Shown one piece after another: positions 25,874 through 35,567 of a stretch of 58,014 nucleotides of DNA (position 1 is its first letter; the number at the start of each line of letters is the position of its first letter). The notes under the pieces are model-generated. The model searched no databases. It was given only the letters and a program-made list of their open reading frames with translations, and was not told the DNA's origin. Both the position numbers and the translations under genes were made by a program. The DNA is from Clostridiales bacterium. Its GTDB lineage: Bacteria > Bacillota > Clostridia > UBA1381. Where the stretch lies: positions 1 through 58,014 of the forward strand of contig JAQXTR010000099.1 in assembly GCA_029219585.1 (NCBI GenBank), given 5' to 3'.

Positions 25874-25899
25874 GAAGCGAAGCCATTCGGCTTCGCTTC
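25874..25899. terminator. Bidirectional hairpin between hpf and the Cys-rich gene
   Basis: GAAGCGAAGCC pairs perfectly over 11 bp with GGCTTCGCTTC across a 4-base loop. Both sides lack a long T run. It begins where the Cys-rich gene stops and lies about 57 bases after the hpf stop. Confidence 0.65.
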
Positions 25900-26081
25900 T
25901 ACTGTATTTTGCTCACATTATCACTATCATCTTCAGCTTTATTTGCTTTTTCCAAAGATTTATATTTCGAACAGCTTTTACCGTTGTGACAGTACAGATA
26001 CGGGCAAAATGAGCCGTGTCTGTCAAGCAGACACGTATCATACCCAACTTTACAGGTTGAACATATATTTTTATTCCTCAT
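25899..26081 (-). CDS. Cysteine-rich mini-protein
   Basis: This 60-aa protein has six cysteines in the first 37 residues (C7, C10, C17, C26, C31, C37) and a charged tail. It starts MRNKNICSTCKVGYDTC, continues with HGSFCPYLYCHNGKSC, and ends with a Lys/Glu/Asp stretch. The pattern C-x2-C-x6-C-x8-C-x4-C-x5-C suggests metal binding. There is no signal peptide or membrane helix, so it is probably cytoplasmic. A strong ribosome site (AGAGGGGG) eight bases ahead of the ATG, and the hairpin exactly at the stop, argue that it is real. I do not recognise a named family. Confidence 0.65.
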   Translation of the reverse strand: MRNKNICSTCKVGYDTCLLDRHGSFCPYLYCHNGKSCSKYKSLEKANKAEDDSDNVSKIQ

Positions 26082-26103
26082 TCACACAACCCCCTCTATT
26101 TAT

Positions 26104-26268
26104 TATATTGTCGGATATACTGATATTGACCATAAAATTGAGAATACTTATAATTCTGATTTGAATGAACAAGAATATAAACACATCCAAGCCTACAGGA
26201 AGCTTAACAGTAAAGAAAAACAAAGTATTGACTTTATTATTGAAAATTATCTTGAAAACAAAATATGA
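26104..26268 (+). pseudogene. Possible C-terminal remnant of a regulator-like protein
   Basis: An open stretch without a usable start codon reads as a hydrophilic helical tail (DLNEQEYKHIQAYRKLNSKE, then KQSIDFIIENYLENKI and a stop). That composition is typical of the C end of small XRE-type repressors. No helix-turn-helix is left upstream. It may be a fossil or chance; I would not assign a function. Confidence 0.25.
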
Positions 26269-26288
26269 GCGGAGCCGATTGACTCCGC
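26269..26288 (-). terminator. recN terminator
   Basis: GCGGAG pairs with CTCCGC across an 8-base loop just after the recN stop; on the minus strand TCATATTTTG follows. Confidence 0.6.
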
Positions 26289-26295
26289 TTCTGAT

Positions 26296-27945
26296 TTATT
26301 TACGTCTTAGCATCTCACGCGCATATTCTTCACCGGCTGCACCGCCGCCCACAATTCTCGCAAGCTCTTTGACACGTCCTTCAAGGTCAAGCTCCACACG
26401 AGTAGTACTCGCCAACTCTCCGTCCACGTCCTTTACAATAAGGAAATGATTATCAGCGGTTGACGCAAGCTGCGGTAAATGGGTGATACATATTACCTGC
26501 TTACTCTCCCCTATTGTTTTCAGCTTATCGGCAATCTTCTGCGCCGCACCGCCCGAAACTCCGGTGTCAATTTCATCAAATATCAATGTATCAACATCAT
26601 CTGATTTTGCAAGTATGGATTTTATAGCAAGCATCACTCTTGACAGCTCACCACCCGACGCAATCTTTACAAGCGGCTTTAAGTCCTCACCGGGATTTGT
26701 AGCTATCATAAATTCCACAAGATCCGCACCGTTTGCTGCATATTCCTGCGGCTTTATTTGTACAGAAAATACAGCCTTCTCCATATTCAGCTCATGCAGC
26801 GCCCTTTCTATCTCCTTTTCAAGAACCGCCGCCGCTTCGGCGCGAGTCTTCGTCAGCACTGCGGCAGATTCCTTAAGCTGCTTATTGATCACATCAAGCT
26901 CTTTTTTCAGACCTTCGATCTGCTCTCCGCTTGTAACAATATCATTCAGTTCTTTCTCTGCTCTTTCACCGTATTTTATAACCTCATCAACCGTACCGCC
27001 GTATTTTCGCTTTAATTTATTTATCAGATCAAGTCTGTCCTGAACCTCATCAAGCGCCTGAGCATCAAACTCGACACTCTCACTGAAGCTCTTTACCTCG
27101 TGCGCGGCATCCTCAATGACATACATCGCGGATGAAATTGATTCATAGGCATTTCGCAGCTCCTCGCTAATCTCCGCAATCTCCGACATTGCGTCAACTG
27201 CATCGCTTATCATATCATATGCCGATTGACCATCCGGATAATCATACAGATTAGCATACGCTCTCTGCGCACACTCATTAATCTTCTCTGCGTTTTCCAG
27301 AAGCCTGCGCTGTGAAATAAGCTCCTCCTCCTCCCCCTGCTCCGGATTTGCCGAGCTTATTTCATTCACCTGATATGATAAGAGATCTATACGCTGCATC
27401 TTTGCCTGTTTATCTGTCTGAAAAGATTTTAAGCGGCGCTCAATAGCACGCATCCTGTCATACTTTGCTTTATATTCTGATAACGGCCGTGCAGTATGAG
27501 CATATGCGTCAAGAAACAAAATATGCTTTTCCGGTGTAAGCAGCGCCTGATTATCGTGCTGTCCATGTATATTTATAAGCATACCGGCAATTTCCCGCAG
27601 AAGATTGAGATTTACTGCCGCACCGTTTACTCTTGCGCTGCTTTTCCCATCTCTTGTGACTATTCTGCGAATGATTATACCGTCATCATCTGTATCAATA
27701 TCATTATCCTCAAGAAACCTGCGCACACCGTCAGACATAGAAAATATCGCCTGAACCTCTGCCTTTTCGGTTCCGCTGCGGACGAGCTCCTTATTAGCGC
27801 GGCTGCCGAGTATCATATTGATTGAGTCTATTATAATGGATTTTCCGGCACCCGTTTCACCCGTGAGAACAGTGACGCCGTCCTTAAATGATACTTCAAG
27901 CTTATCAATTACCGCTACGTTTTTTATTGTTAATTGCTCTAACAT
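26296..27945 (-). CDS. recN: DNA repair protein RecN
   Basis: RecN is an SMC-like ATPase that acts early at double-strand breaks. The product is 549 aa, the family length. Walker A is GETGAGKS (29-36). The coiled-coil arms occupy the middle third, and the C-terminal part carries the ABC signature region ASGGELSRVMLAIK and the Walker B DTLIFDEIDTGVSGGAAQ. GGAG lies six bases ahead of the ATG, overlapping the argR stop, so translation is coupled. The nadK-argR-recN order is standard in Firmicutes. Confidence 0.96.
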   Translation of the reverse strand: MLEQLTIKNVAVIDKLEVSFKDGVTVLTGETGAGKSIIIDSINMILGSRANKELVRSGTEKAEVQAIFSMSDGVRRFLEDNDIDTDDDGIIIRRIVTRDGKSSARVNGAAVNLNLLREIAGMLINIHGQHDNQALLTPEKHILFLDAYAHTARPLSEYKAKYDRMRAIERRLKSFQTDKQAKMQRIDLLSYQVNEISSANPEQGEEEELISQRRLLENAEKINECAQRAYANLYDYPDGQSAYDMISDAVDAMSEIAEISEELRNAYESISSAMYVIEDAAHEVKSFSESVEFDAQALDEVQDRLDLINKLKRKYGGTVDEVIKYGERAEKELNDIVTSGEQIEGLKKELDVINKQLKESAAVLTKTRAEAAAVLEKEIERALHELNMEKAVFSVQIKPQEYAANGADLVEFMIATNPGEDLKPLVKIASGGELSRVMLAIKSILAKSDDVDTLIFDEIDTGVSGGAAQKIADKLKTIGESKQVICITHLPQLASTADNHFLIVKDVDGELASTTRVELDLEGRVKELARIVGGGAAGEEYAREMLRRK

Positions 27946-27948
27946 AAT

Positions 27949-28401
27949 TTACTCCGCCTTAAATGTGTTCTTTATTCTTTTCTCAAGCTCCAAGGCCCCT
28001 TCCGGTGATTCTGTTATTATAAACACCGCATCGTCGCCGGCGATAGAACCGATAATTTCGCTGTGAAACGAGCTGTCTATTGCCGCCGCTACAGCCGATG
28101 CCATACCGGGATAGGTGTTTATTACAATCGTATGATATGCCGCCGTCACTCGTTTTATCGAATCAGCAACCATCTCAACTCTCGTTTTATTCGGCTCTGA
28201 CGCAGGCTCCGGAACCGAATATACCGAGCTTCCGTCCTGAGCGGGAACTTTAATAAGTCCAATCTCCTTTATATCTCTTGACACTGTTGCCTGCGTAACA
28301 TTAAAGCCCTCTGCTCTGAGCATTTCAATAAGCTCATCATGTGTATGTACCGGAGCATTTTTTACTATCGTTATAATCTTATTCTGACGTTTATATTTCA
28401 T
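27949..28401 (-). CDS. argR: Arginine repressor ArgR (AhrC)
   Basis: ArgR senses arginine and binds ARG boxes as a hexamer. The product is 150 aa. The winged-helix DNA-binding domain is at about 1-70 (IIKNAPVHTHDELIEML-type start, VTQATVSRDIKEIGLIKV) and the arginine-binding oligomerisation domain at about 80-150 (GMASAVAAAID, IGSIAGDDAVFIIT). AAGGAG precedes the ATG. Likely targets within this window are the ARG-box-like sites upstream of argC and carA. Confidence 0.96.
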   Translation of the reverse strand: MKYKRQNKIITIVKNAPVHTHDELIEMLRAEGFNVTQATVSRDIKEIGLIKVPAQDGSSVYSVPEPASEPNKTRVEMVADSIKRVTAAYHTIVINTYPGMASAVAAAIDSSFHSEIIGSIAGDDAVFIITESPEGALELEKRIKNTFKAE

Positions 28402-28412
28402 TTTATCACTCC

Positions 28413-29249
28413 TTAAGACAGCTTGCTTATCAAAGTATTGTAGAAGCTGCTTCTTCCTATTCTAATCAATTCAAACTTATAATCTGACTTTGTAATTGTT
28501 ATCTCATCATCTGCTGAAATAAAGCGCTGCCGCTCACCATCGGTTGTTATTATTGCCGAGGTGTTCGCATAGTCACTGCCTAAACGCAGAGTAATCTCTT
28601 TTTCCGCCGAAAGGATCGCGCTTCTTACCGAAAGCATATGCGCACATATCGGCGTGGCTATATAAAGACTCATTCCGGGATCAACCACCGGACCGCCCGC
28701 AGAGATTGAATATCCTGTCGAGCCTGTCGGAGTGGCAATTATCAATCCGTCGCCGACATAATGATTTACCAGCTCACCGTCTGTAAATAAGTCAAGGCTT
28801 ATCAGTTTCATCCCCTCCGGCTTTGATACTACAACATCATTTAAGGCATGGTATCCGGCAGTCTCTCCGTTTACACTTATTTTAAGCAGCATTCGCTTTT
28901 CGGTTATATATTCGCCGCTTAAAAGCTTTTTTGCAGCGGACGCCATATCATCCGGCTCAACCTCTGTCAGAAATCCTACCTTTCCCAGATTTATCCCCAG
29001 TGCAGGGATGTTATTTTGTGCGCATCTTGCTGCAACCCTCAGCAGTGTACCGTCGCCGCCGATCACAAGCACCGCCTCTGCCTCCGACCACAATGCTTCA
29101 TACGGCAGATAGGTTATATTATAGTTCCCGGGCAGAACACATTCTCGGCTCATATACAGCTCCGCCCTTCCGCTGAGCAGCTCCGCCGCCTTCATTGCAG
29201 TCACAAGACCTATATCCTTACTAACATTTGTAATAATTGCAATTTTCAT
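28413..29249 (-). CDS. nadK: NAD kinase
   Basis: NadK phosphorylates NAD to NADP. The product is 278 aa. The GGDGTLLR motif is at 64-71, the NDVVVSKPEG segment near 142-151, and the glycine-rich TPTGSTGYSISAGGP motif near 179-193. ATG 29249 is used; GGAAGG is four bases upstream, while a TTG five codons earlier lacks a ribosome site. It is followed by argR after 11 bases. Confidence 0.95.
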   Translation of the reverse strand: MKIAIITNVSKDIGLVTAMKAAELLSGRAELYMSRECVLPGNYNITYLPYEALWSEAEAVLVIGGDGTLLRVAARCAQNNIPALGINLGKVGFLTEVEPDDMASAAKKLLSGEYITEKRMLLKISVNGETAGYHALNDVVVSKPEGMKLISLDLFTDGELVNHYVGDGLIIATPTGSTGYSISAGGPVVDPGMSLYIATPICAHMLSVRSAILSAEKEITLRLGSDYANTSAIITTDGERQRFISADDEITITKSDYKFELIRIGRSSFYNTLISKLS

Positions 29250-29339
29250 AATTCCTTCCGCCAATCACAATTTATTTAAATCATTAATAATTATACACCA
29301 TATTCAGATATTTTGCAAGTATATCCAGAATTTTTATTC

Positions 29340-29373
29340 AAAAAACAAGCTGTACGGGATTCCCCGTACAGCC
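29340..29373 (-). terminator. SASP gene terminator
   Basis: GCTGTACGGG pairs with CCCGTACAGC across a 4-base loop; on the minus strand the T-rich tail TTGTTTTTTG follows. Confidence 0.92.
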
Positions 29374-29388
29374 TGTCTCGCTTAATGC

Positions 29389-29568
29389 TTACGCCTTCAT
29401 GCGGTTCTCATAATCCTCGACCATCTTCTTAACCATCTGGCCGCCGATTGAACCTGCCTGCTTTGCTGTGAGATCACCGTTATAGCCCTGCTTAAGAGCT
29501 ACACCTACCTCACTTGCTGCTTCCATCTTGAACTGCTCCATTGCCTGTTTTGCTTCAGGTACTGTCAT
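29389..29568 (-). CDS. Alpha/beta-type small acid-soluble spore protein
   Basis: SASPs coat and protect spore DNA and are amino-acid stores at germination. The 59-aa product begins MTVPEAKQAMEQFKMEAASE and has the family signatures GYNGDLTAKQAGSIGGQMVK (about 28-47), followed by KMVEDYE. The ATG at 29568 has GGAGG eight bases upstream and a terminator follows the stop. I could not find a sigma-G promoter matching both elements, although a TATAATA sequence stands about 55 bases upstream of the ATG. It confirms that this is a spore former. Confidence 0.93.
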   Translation of the reverse strand: MTVPEAKQAMEQFKMEAASEVGVALKQGYNGDLTAKQAGSIGGQMVKKMVEDYENRMKA

Positions 29569-29856
29569 TTTTGTTGCCTCCTTTTAAAACCATAGTCCCA
29601 TTGCAGCAATTCCGTATTATAACGCAGTCTATGCTAAGGCTGCCGTATGATACGCTCTGCCGCATCTATCTAAATGATGTGCCGATTTAATATACGGTTT
29701 CTCCCCGCCTCAGGCGGCGGTTGTATTTCAACCTTCACGACGTTTCGTGTCGAATTATATCGAACTAAATCGGCTACAGTAGTATTTTGTCCTGTATTGC
29801 TTTTTATATTCTTAGCAATTTTTTGATTTTTAAATTTTAAAAGGCGGTAATGCTTA
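29569..29856. other. Gene-free stretch between SASP and jag
   Basis: Apart from the SASP leader I see no supported gene. Small inverted repeats are present, such as CCGCC-TCA-GGCGG (about 29705-29717) and CACGA/TCGTG (about 29737). A minus-strand reading frame is open here but has no start codon with a ribosome site and no recognisable product. Confidence 0.4.
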
Positions 29857-29904
29857 AAGAAAAACGGGAGAAATGAGCTTTTAATAACCCCAATTCTCCC
29901 GTTA
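29857..29904 (-). terminator. Terminator of the rpmH-to-jag operon
   Basis: AACGGGAGAA and TTCTCCCGTT form a 10-bp stem about 20 bases after the jag stop; on the minus strand TTTTCTTT follows. Confidence 0.8.
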
Positions 29905-29925
29905 TGATTATCATATCGGTATGAT

Positions 29926-30900
29926 TTAATTTTTTGACTGTGCTGCAAGGTATTCCGCAAAATCCTTATATTCCGGTTTGTGCGGAGTCGGCTTAAAATC
30001 TGCCTTATACGTTGCTGAGCTTGCAACTGACGCCTCTTCATTCTTCTTCTCCGGTTTAACATAATCCGGACGGCTGTAACCGCCTCTGCCGCCGTTTGTG
30101 TGCTTTTTTTCGCCGCGGTTTTTATTATATCCGCTGCGTTTGCTGTTGTACGGCTTCGGATGCTTCGGAGCGATAACTACCCTTCTGTGCGGCTCCTGGC
30201 CTACAGAATAGGTTGTTACCTCTTCACTATCCTGGAGATTTGCATGAATTATGCGTCTCTCATAAGGATTCATTTCCTCAAGAGGGTATTTTCTTCTTGT
30301 TTTTGCAACTCTTGCTGCAAGCTTATTTGACAATGCGATAAGCGTTTCAGCGCGCTTTGCACGATAGTTCTCTGTGTCGATTGATACCTTTATATAATCC
30401 TATGAGTTCTGATTTACCACCAGTGACGTAAGGTACTGAAGGCTGTCGAGCGTATCTCCGCGCTTTCCTATTACAATACCCATATTCTCACCCTCAAGAT
30501 TTATCTTTACAATGTCATCCTCGAGAACTGCGTCAACCTTGACATCAAGTCCCATTGCCGTAAGAATGTTTGTTATAAAGCTCTTTGCATTCTCAACAGG
30601 CGACTCTGATGCATATATCCGGTTAACCGCTTTACCTGTATCAGCCGGCTCTTCGACCTCCGGCTCTGCCTCTTTAACGGATGAGGCCTTTACTGCCTCT
30701 GCACTATTCTTCGCAGAAACCTTAACAATCGCTTCCTTTGCTCCAAGGCCAAGGAAACCCTTTGACGACTCCTGTACTATTTCGATTACAGCGTCATCCT
30801 TCTTTATTCCCAGCTCCGCAAGAGCTTCTGCTACAGCGTCATCAACGCTTTTTGCTCTTTTTTCTATGATGCCGGTGTTTGTCTTCGGGAACTCTGACAA
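29926..30900 (-). pseudogene. jag: RNA-binding protein Jag/KhpB, split by an in-frame amber codon
   Basis: Jag (KhpB) is an RNA-binding protein with a Jag-N domain, a KH domain and an R3H domain. Here the frame runs from a TTG at 30900 (GGGGAGG six bases upstream), through the Jag-N part (IIEKRAKSVDDAVAEALAEL, GFLGLGAKEAIVKV) into the KH domain (GIVIGKRGDTLDSLQYLTSL). At 30400-30402 a TAG replaces what is normally Glu (VVNQNS-stop-DYIKVSIDTENYRAKRAET). The R3H part then continues in the same frame (NPYERRIIHANLQ) to a basic tail and stop at 29926. One base change (GAG to TAG) explains it. The first 166 residues could still be made but would end inside KH. The start overlaps yidC by 59 bases. 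Confidence 0.88.
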
Positions 30901-31816
30901 CGACGTCCTCCCCTTTCTTTTCAAAATAATAATATAAAACAATCTGCTGAACAATCTGAACAACACTGCTGATTATCCAGTAAAGACCAAGACCTGCCGG
31001 TAATATCAAAGTGAAATATGCTGTCATTACAGGCATCATCCATATCATCATCTTATTCATAGACTGCGCCTGTTCATTGCCGGTCTGCTTGTCCTGACCT
31101 GTCATGTGCATTGAAATTTTATTCTGAGCAACTGATGCTACTACGGCAAGAATCGGGATTATAAGCAGTAAAACAATACTTAAATTCCCCATAACATCGC
31201 CGAAACAGCCGAATGCTTTTGACGGTGTGTTCGACAAATCAAGTCCGAGGAACCTGAAGTTGATATACCACGGATCGCCGGAGCCGTTTATTGTATGCGC
31301 CCAGTTAGAAATCTGAATCTGCGACTGCTGCAATAACTGCTGTACAGAAAAATCCGCAATATTGCCGAGATTGTGTCCCGCACTTATCATCGCTTCCTTA
31401 AGCTGTGTAACCTTCTCTATAACGTCTGTCGCCTTTTCAAGAGCTTCTCCTTTATAAGGGACATTGAACATGTATGTGAGAGGTTTCTGAATTGCCTGAT
31501 AAAGTGCTAAAAGAATCGGCATCTGAATTAAAAGAGGCAGACAACCTCCCGTCATACTGATGTTGTTCTCTTTATAAACCTTCATCGTCTCCTGCTGGAG
31601 TCTGTTCTGGTCGTTGGCATACTTTTTCTGAATTTCAGCCAGAATCGGCTGCACCTTCTGCTGCTTCCTCATCGCTTTCTGTGAATGTATATTAAGCGGA
31701 ATTAATATACACTTTATTATAATGGTAAACAGTATAATTGCAACACCGTAATTGCGGGTAAGCTCATAAATTGTCTTCAATACCCAGCCTATTGCCAAAA
31801 CGATATAATGCCACAT
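30842..31816 (-). CDS. yidC: Membrane insertase YidC/SpoIIIJ
   Basis: YidC inserts and folds proteins in the inner membrane. The product is 324 aa, with the Gram-positive layout. A first helix is at 1-45 (YGVAIILFTIIIKCILIPLN), then the cytoplasmic coiled hairpin (QKKYANDQNRLQQETMKVYK), the GGCLPLLIQMPILLALYQAI helix and the final helices around MPVMTAYFTLILPAGLGLYW. The C-terminal tail is very basic (RHHRKKSKKR), as expected for ribosome contact. AAAGGA precedes the ATG. It sits in the classic rnpA-yidD-yidC-jag order. Confidence 0.95.
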   Translation of the reverse strand: MWHYIVLAIGWVLKTIYELTRNYGVAIILFTIIIKCILIPLNIHSQKAMRKQQKVQPILAEIQKKYANDQNRLQQETMKVYKENNISMTGGCLPLLIQMPILLALYQAIQKPLTYMFNVPYKGEALEKATDVIEKVTQLKEAMISAGHNLGNIADFSVQQLLQQSQIQISNWAHTINGSGDPWYINFRFLGLDLSNTPSKAFGCFGDVMGNLSIVLLLIIPILAVVASVAQNKISMHMTGQDKQTGNEQAQSMNKMMIWMMPVMTAYFTLILPAGLGLYWIISSVVQIVQQIVLYYYFEKKGEDVVVRVPEDKHRHHRKKSKKR

Positions 31817-31839
31817 ATAGTGTCCTTTCCGGTGCTTCC

Positions 31840-32055
31840 TTACGGAACAGGGTCGTATCCGCAGCCCCCGAACGGCCTGCAGCGCAGCAATCTTCGTACC
31901 GCAAGATAACCACCCTTTAACGCACCATATTTTTCTACCGCTTCAAGGGCATACTGCGAGCATGTCGGAGTAAACCGACAGCAGCCCCGAATCCCCTTTA
32001 TCGGTGAAATGTGGTGTCTGTAAAATTTGATTACAAAAATCAATATCTGCTTCAT
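31840..32055 (-). CDS. yidD: Membrane protein insertion efficiency factor YidD
   Basis: YidD assists YidC-dependent insertion. The 71-aa product has the family core FYRHHISPIKGIRGCCRFTP, with TCSQYALEAVEKYG and RRLLRCRPFGGCGYDPVP at the end. An N-terminal amphipathic helix is expected to lie on the membrane. Its ATG follows the rnpA stop by one base, and the ribosome site is weak, so translation coupling to rnpA is likely. Confidence 0.95.
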   Translation of the reverse strand: MKQILIFVIKFYRHHISPIKGIRGCCRFTPTCSQYALEAVEKYGALKGGYLAVRRLLRCRPFGGCGYDPVP

Positions 32056-32056
32056 T

Positions 32057-32419
32057 TTAAATCTCTGTTTCTTGTTTCTCTCCGTCGGGAAGTATCCCCA
32101 ATGAACGGAAAACGAATTTCATGTCACGCAATATCTGTGCATATGTTTTTCCTGCTGCTCTGTTCCTCGCAACAATAATCATATCCGAGCTGCCGCAAAG
32201 CCTGTCCTCAATCAATCTGTAGCTTTCCCGCATAAGCCGCTTTGTACGGTTTCTGACAACCGCCTTGCCTACCGATTTGCCTACGGTAAATCCGACTCTG
32301 TTATGTCCAAGACGATTCGGACTCATATATACTACAACAAATCCGCCCGCCATGCATTTACCTCTTGCGTATAAGCGTCTGAAATCCCTGTTTAGTTTAA
32401 TGCTGTGAGTCTTTTTCAA
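32057..32419 (-). CDS. rnpA: Ribonuclease P protein component
   Basis: RnpA is the protein subunit that helps RNase P RNA trim the 5' end of tRNA precursors. The 120-aa product has the expected start (KKTHSIKLNRDFRRLYARGK) and the RNR-type motif GKAVVRNRTKRLMRESYR. The start codon is TTG with AAGGAG eight bases upstream. A terminator-like hairpin stands between rpmH and this gene and may set its lower expression. Confidence 0.95.
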   Translation of the reverse strand: MKKTHSIKLNRDFRRLYARGKCMAGGFVVVYMSPNRLGHNRVGFTVGKSVGKAVVRNRTKRLMRESYRLIEDRLCGSSDMIIVARNRAAGKTYAQILRDMKFVFRSLGILPDGEKQETEI

Positions 32420-32466
32420 ACCAAAGTCTCCTTACGCCGCAGCGCCATAACAACTGCAGCCGCTTT

Positions 32467-32525
32467 AAAAAAAGAGCCGATCCCCTTATCCAGGCATTGA
32501 ATGCCTCATCCGCGAGACAGCTCTT
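32467..32525 (-). terminator. Terminator/attenuator between rpmH and rnpA
   Basis: On the minus strand AAGAGC pairs with GCTCTT about 45 bases later. An inner AGGCATT/AATGCCT stem lies within it, and seven T residues follow. It comes directly after rpmH and should stop most transcripts before rnpA. Confidence 0.8.
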
Positions 32526-32568
32526 AATTTATCAAAATTAATTCTTTAGAAGATAAAATTCTCGTATA

Positions 32569-32712
32569 TTACTTCTCTGAAGTAGTAAGAATCTTTCTAC
32601 CCTTTGCGCGTCTTGCCGCAAGAACCTTTCTGCCTGACTTAGTAGCCATTCTTGCTCTGAAGCCGTGAACCTTTACTCTCTGACGCTTTTTCGGCTGAAA
32701 TGTCATTTTCAT
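32569..32712 (-). CDS. rpmH: 50S ribosomal protein L34
   Basis: L34 is a small basic protein of the large ribosomal subunit. The 47-aa product starts [20 protein letters not shown] and continues with [20 protein letters not shown], a clear match to the family; the usual length is 44-47. AGGAGGTG lies nine bases upstream. It is driven by one of the strongest-looking promoters in the window. The usual divergent neighbour dnaA is absent; guaB lies upstream instead. Confidence 0.97.
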   Translation of the reverse strand: MKMTFQPKKRQRVKVHGFRARMATKSGRKVLAARRAKGRKILTTSEK

Positions 32713-32842
32713 AGTTTTTAGCACCTCCTGTAATAATCGCGGCCCTGATTATAGCCGCCTCTGTTTTCCAAAATCCAAATAAACACACTCAAACTGAGGT
32801 CCTTCGGACAAATTTGAGCGATAACAATTAGACACCTCTTCT

Positions 32843-32871
32843 ATTATATTCACCAAACACCTATTTGTCAA
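32843..32871 (-). promoter_or_regulatory. Consensus sigma-A promoter of rpmH
   Basis: On the minus strand TTGACA (32866-32871) and TATAAT (32843-32848) are both perfect and spaced 17 bases. The leader is about 120 bases. No other gene is seen in 32713-33012. Confidence 0.93.
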
Positions 32872-33012
32872 GTGTTTTTTTTAATTTTAGGCAAATTTGC
32901 TCAAAATTCTTAAGCAATCTCTTAATCGACAATGCAAATAAGTATACCAAAAAGGTAAGTATCAAAAAAGACATCGGCAGATAAGTGCCTATGCCCTTTT
33001 GAAAATCTGTGT

Positions 33013-34491
<1,479 letters not shown>

Positions 34492-34527
34492 TCAAAATTA
34501 CATATTTATGCTATATGGTTAAATTCT

Positions 34528-34556
34528 ATTCTACCAAAAAAATCTGCATTTTTCAA
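34528..34556 (-). promoter_or_regulatory. Sigma-A promoter of guaB
   Basis: On the minus strand TTGAAA (34551-34556) and TAGAAT (34528-34533) are spaced 17 bases with an extended -10 (TGG). No purine riboswitch is visible in the short leader. Confidence 0.7.
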
Positions 34557-34581
34557 TATTTTTATACGATTTTTTTTATAT

Positions 34582-35538
34582 TTATAAGATATTATCAATA
34601 TAACTTGACAAAGCTTCTTTCATTGTAGCAAAATCACTAATTTTGAAAATTTCCGTCTTAATTGCGCCTGAACCCGGCATACCTTTGATATACCACGCTA
34701 TATGCTTACGCGCCTCTTTTATTCCGCGCGCCTCTCCCTTTGTCATCACAAGCCGTTCGGTATGCTTCAGAGCGGTCATTAATTTCTCACGCGGTGATGG
34801 AATCGTTTTTATCTCGCCGTATGCAAGCAGTTCGTTAATCTGGGTGAATATCCACGGATTGCCCTGTGCACCGCGCGCGACCATAACCGCATCACAGCCC
34901 GTATATTCAAGCATTCTCCGCGCATCCTCCGCTTTAAATATATCGCCGTTTCCGACCACGGGAATATTAAGCTCGGATTTTATCCTTTTTATCACATCCC
35001 AATCAGCACTTCCGCTGTAAAACTCCTTGCGAGTCCTGCCGTGAACCGCCACTGCCGCCGCGCCGTTCTCTTCCAGAATGTGAGCGCAAAGCAACGAGTT
35101 ATCTGTTTCCCAGCCCTTTCTCAGCTTAACCGTTACGGGTACAGCGGACGCGTCCGCTGCCGCACGTACTATCCTGCCCATAAGCTCCGGATTTTTCATA
35201 AGCGCAGAGCCGTCGCCGTTATTTACAATCTTCGGCGCAGGACATCCCATATTTATATCAATTATATCCGGTTTGTACTCCATGACCTTCGGAATTATCC
35301 CCGCAATAATCTCCGGCTCTGAACCGAATATCTGAATTGCGCAGGGGCTTTCTCCGGTCATATCCATAAGGGATGCGGTCTTTTTATCGCCGTAATGCAG
35401 CCCCTTTGCGCTTATCATTTCACTGTACACCATTCCCGCACCGAACTCACGGCAGATTTCACGGTATGGCTTATCCGTGACTCCTGCCATCGGCGCGAGA
35501 AATACGTTGCTTTCCAATTCTACATTTCCGATTTTCAT
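34582..35538 (-). CDS. dusB: tRNA-dihydrouridine synthase, DusB-like
   Basis: Dus enzymes reduce uridine to dihydrouridine in tRNA with FMN. The product is 318 aa. The flavin-binding start is VFLAPMAGVTDKPYREICRE (12-31), the catalytic cysteine is Cys99 in DINMGCPAPKIV, and VAVHGRTRKEFYSGSADWD and NGDIFKAEDA follow. ATG 35538 has AAGGA about nine bases upstream; the GTG nine codons earlier precedes that site and is rejected. Confidence 0.92.
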   Translation of the reverse strand: MKIGNVELESNVFLAPMAGVTDKPYREICREFGAGMVYSEMISAKGLHYGDKKTASLMDMTGESPCAIQIFGSEPEIIAGIIPKVMEYKPDIIDINMGCPAPKIVNNGDGSALMKNPELMGRIVRAAADASAVPVTVKLRKGWETDNSLLCAHILEENGAAAVAVHGRTRKEFYSGSADWDVIKRIKSELNIPVVGNGDIFKAEDARRMLEYTGCDAVMVARGAQGNPWIFTQINELLAYGEIKTIPSPREKLMTALKHTERLVMTKGEARGIKEARKHIAWYIKGMPGSGAIKTEIFKISDFATMKEALSSYIDNIL

Positions 35539-35567
35539 CTGTGCCGTCCTTTTAAGTATTTTCACAC

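Noticed and set aside
29670-30062. Minus-strand basic open frame beside jag
   Set aside because: It is mostly the shadow of the jag 3' end, has no start with a ribosome site, and crosses the jag terminator.
30400-30402. Amber codon in jag read as pyrrolysine
   Set aside because: Jag is not a known pyrrolysine protein, TAG also ends ordinary genes here (for example the Cys-rich gene), and no pyl genes are seen in the window.
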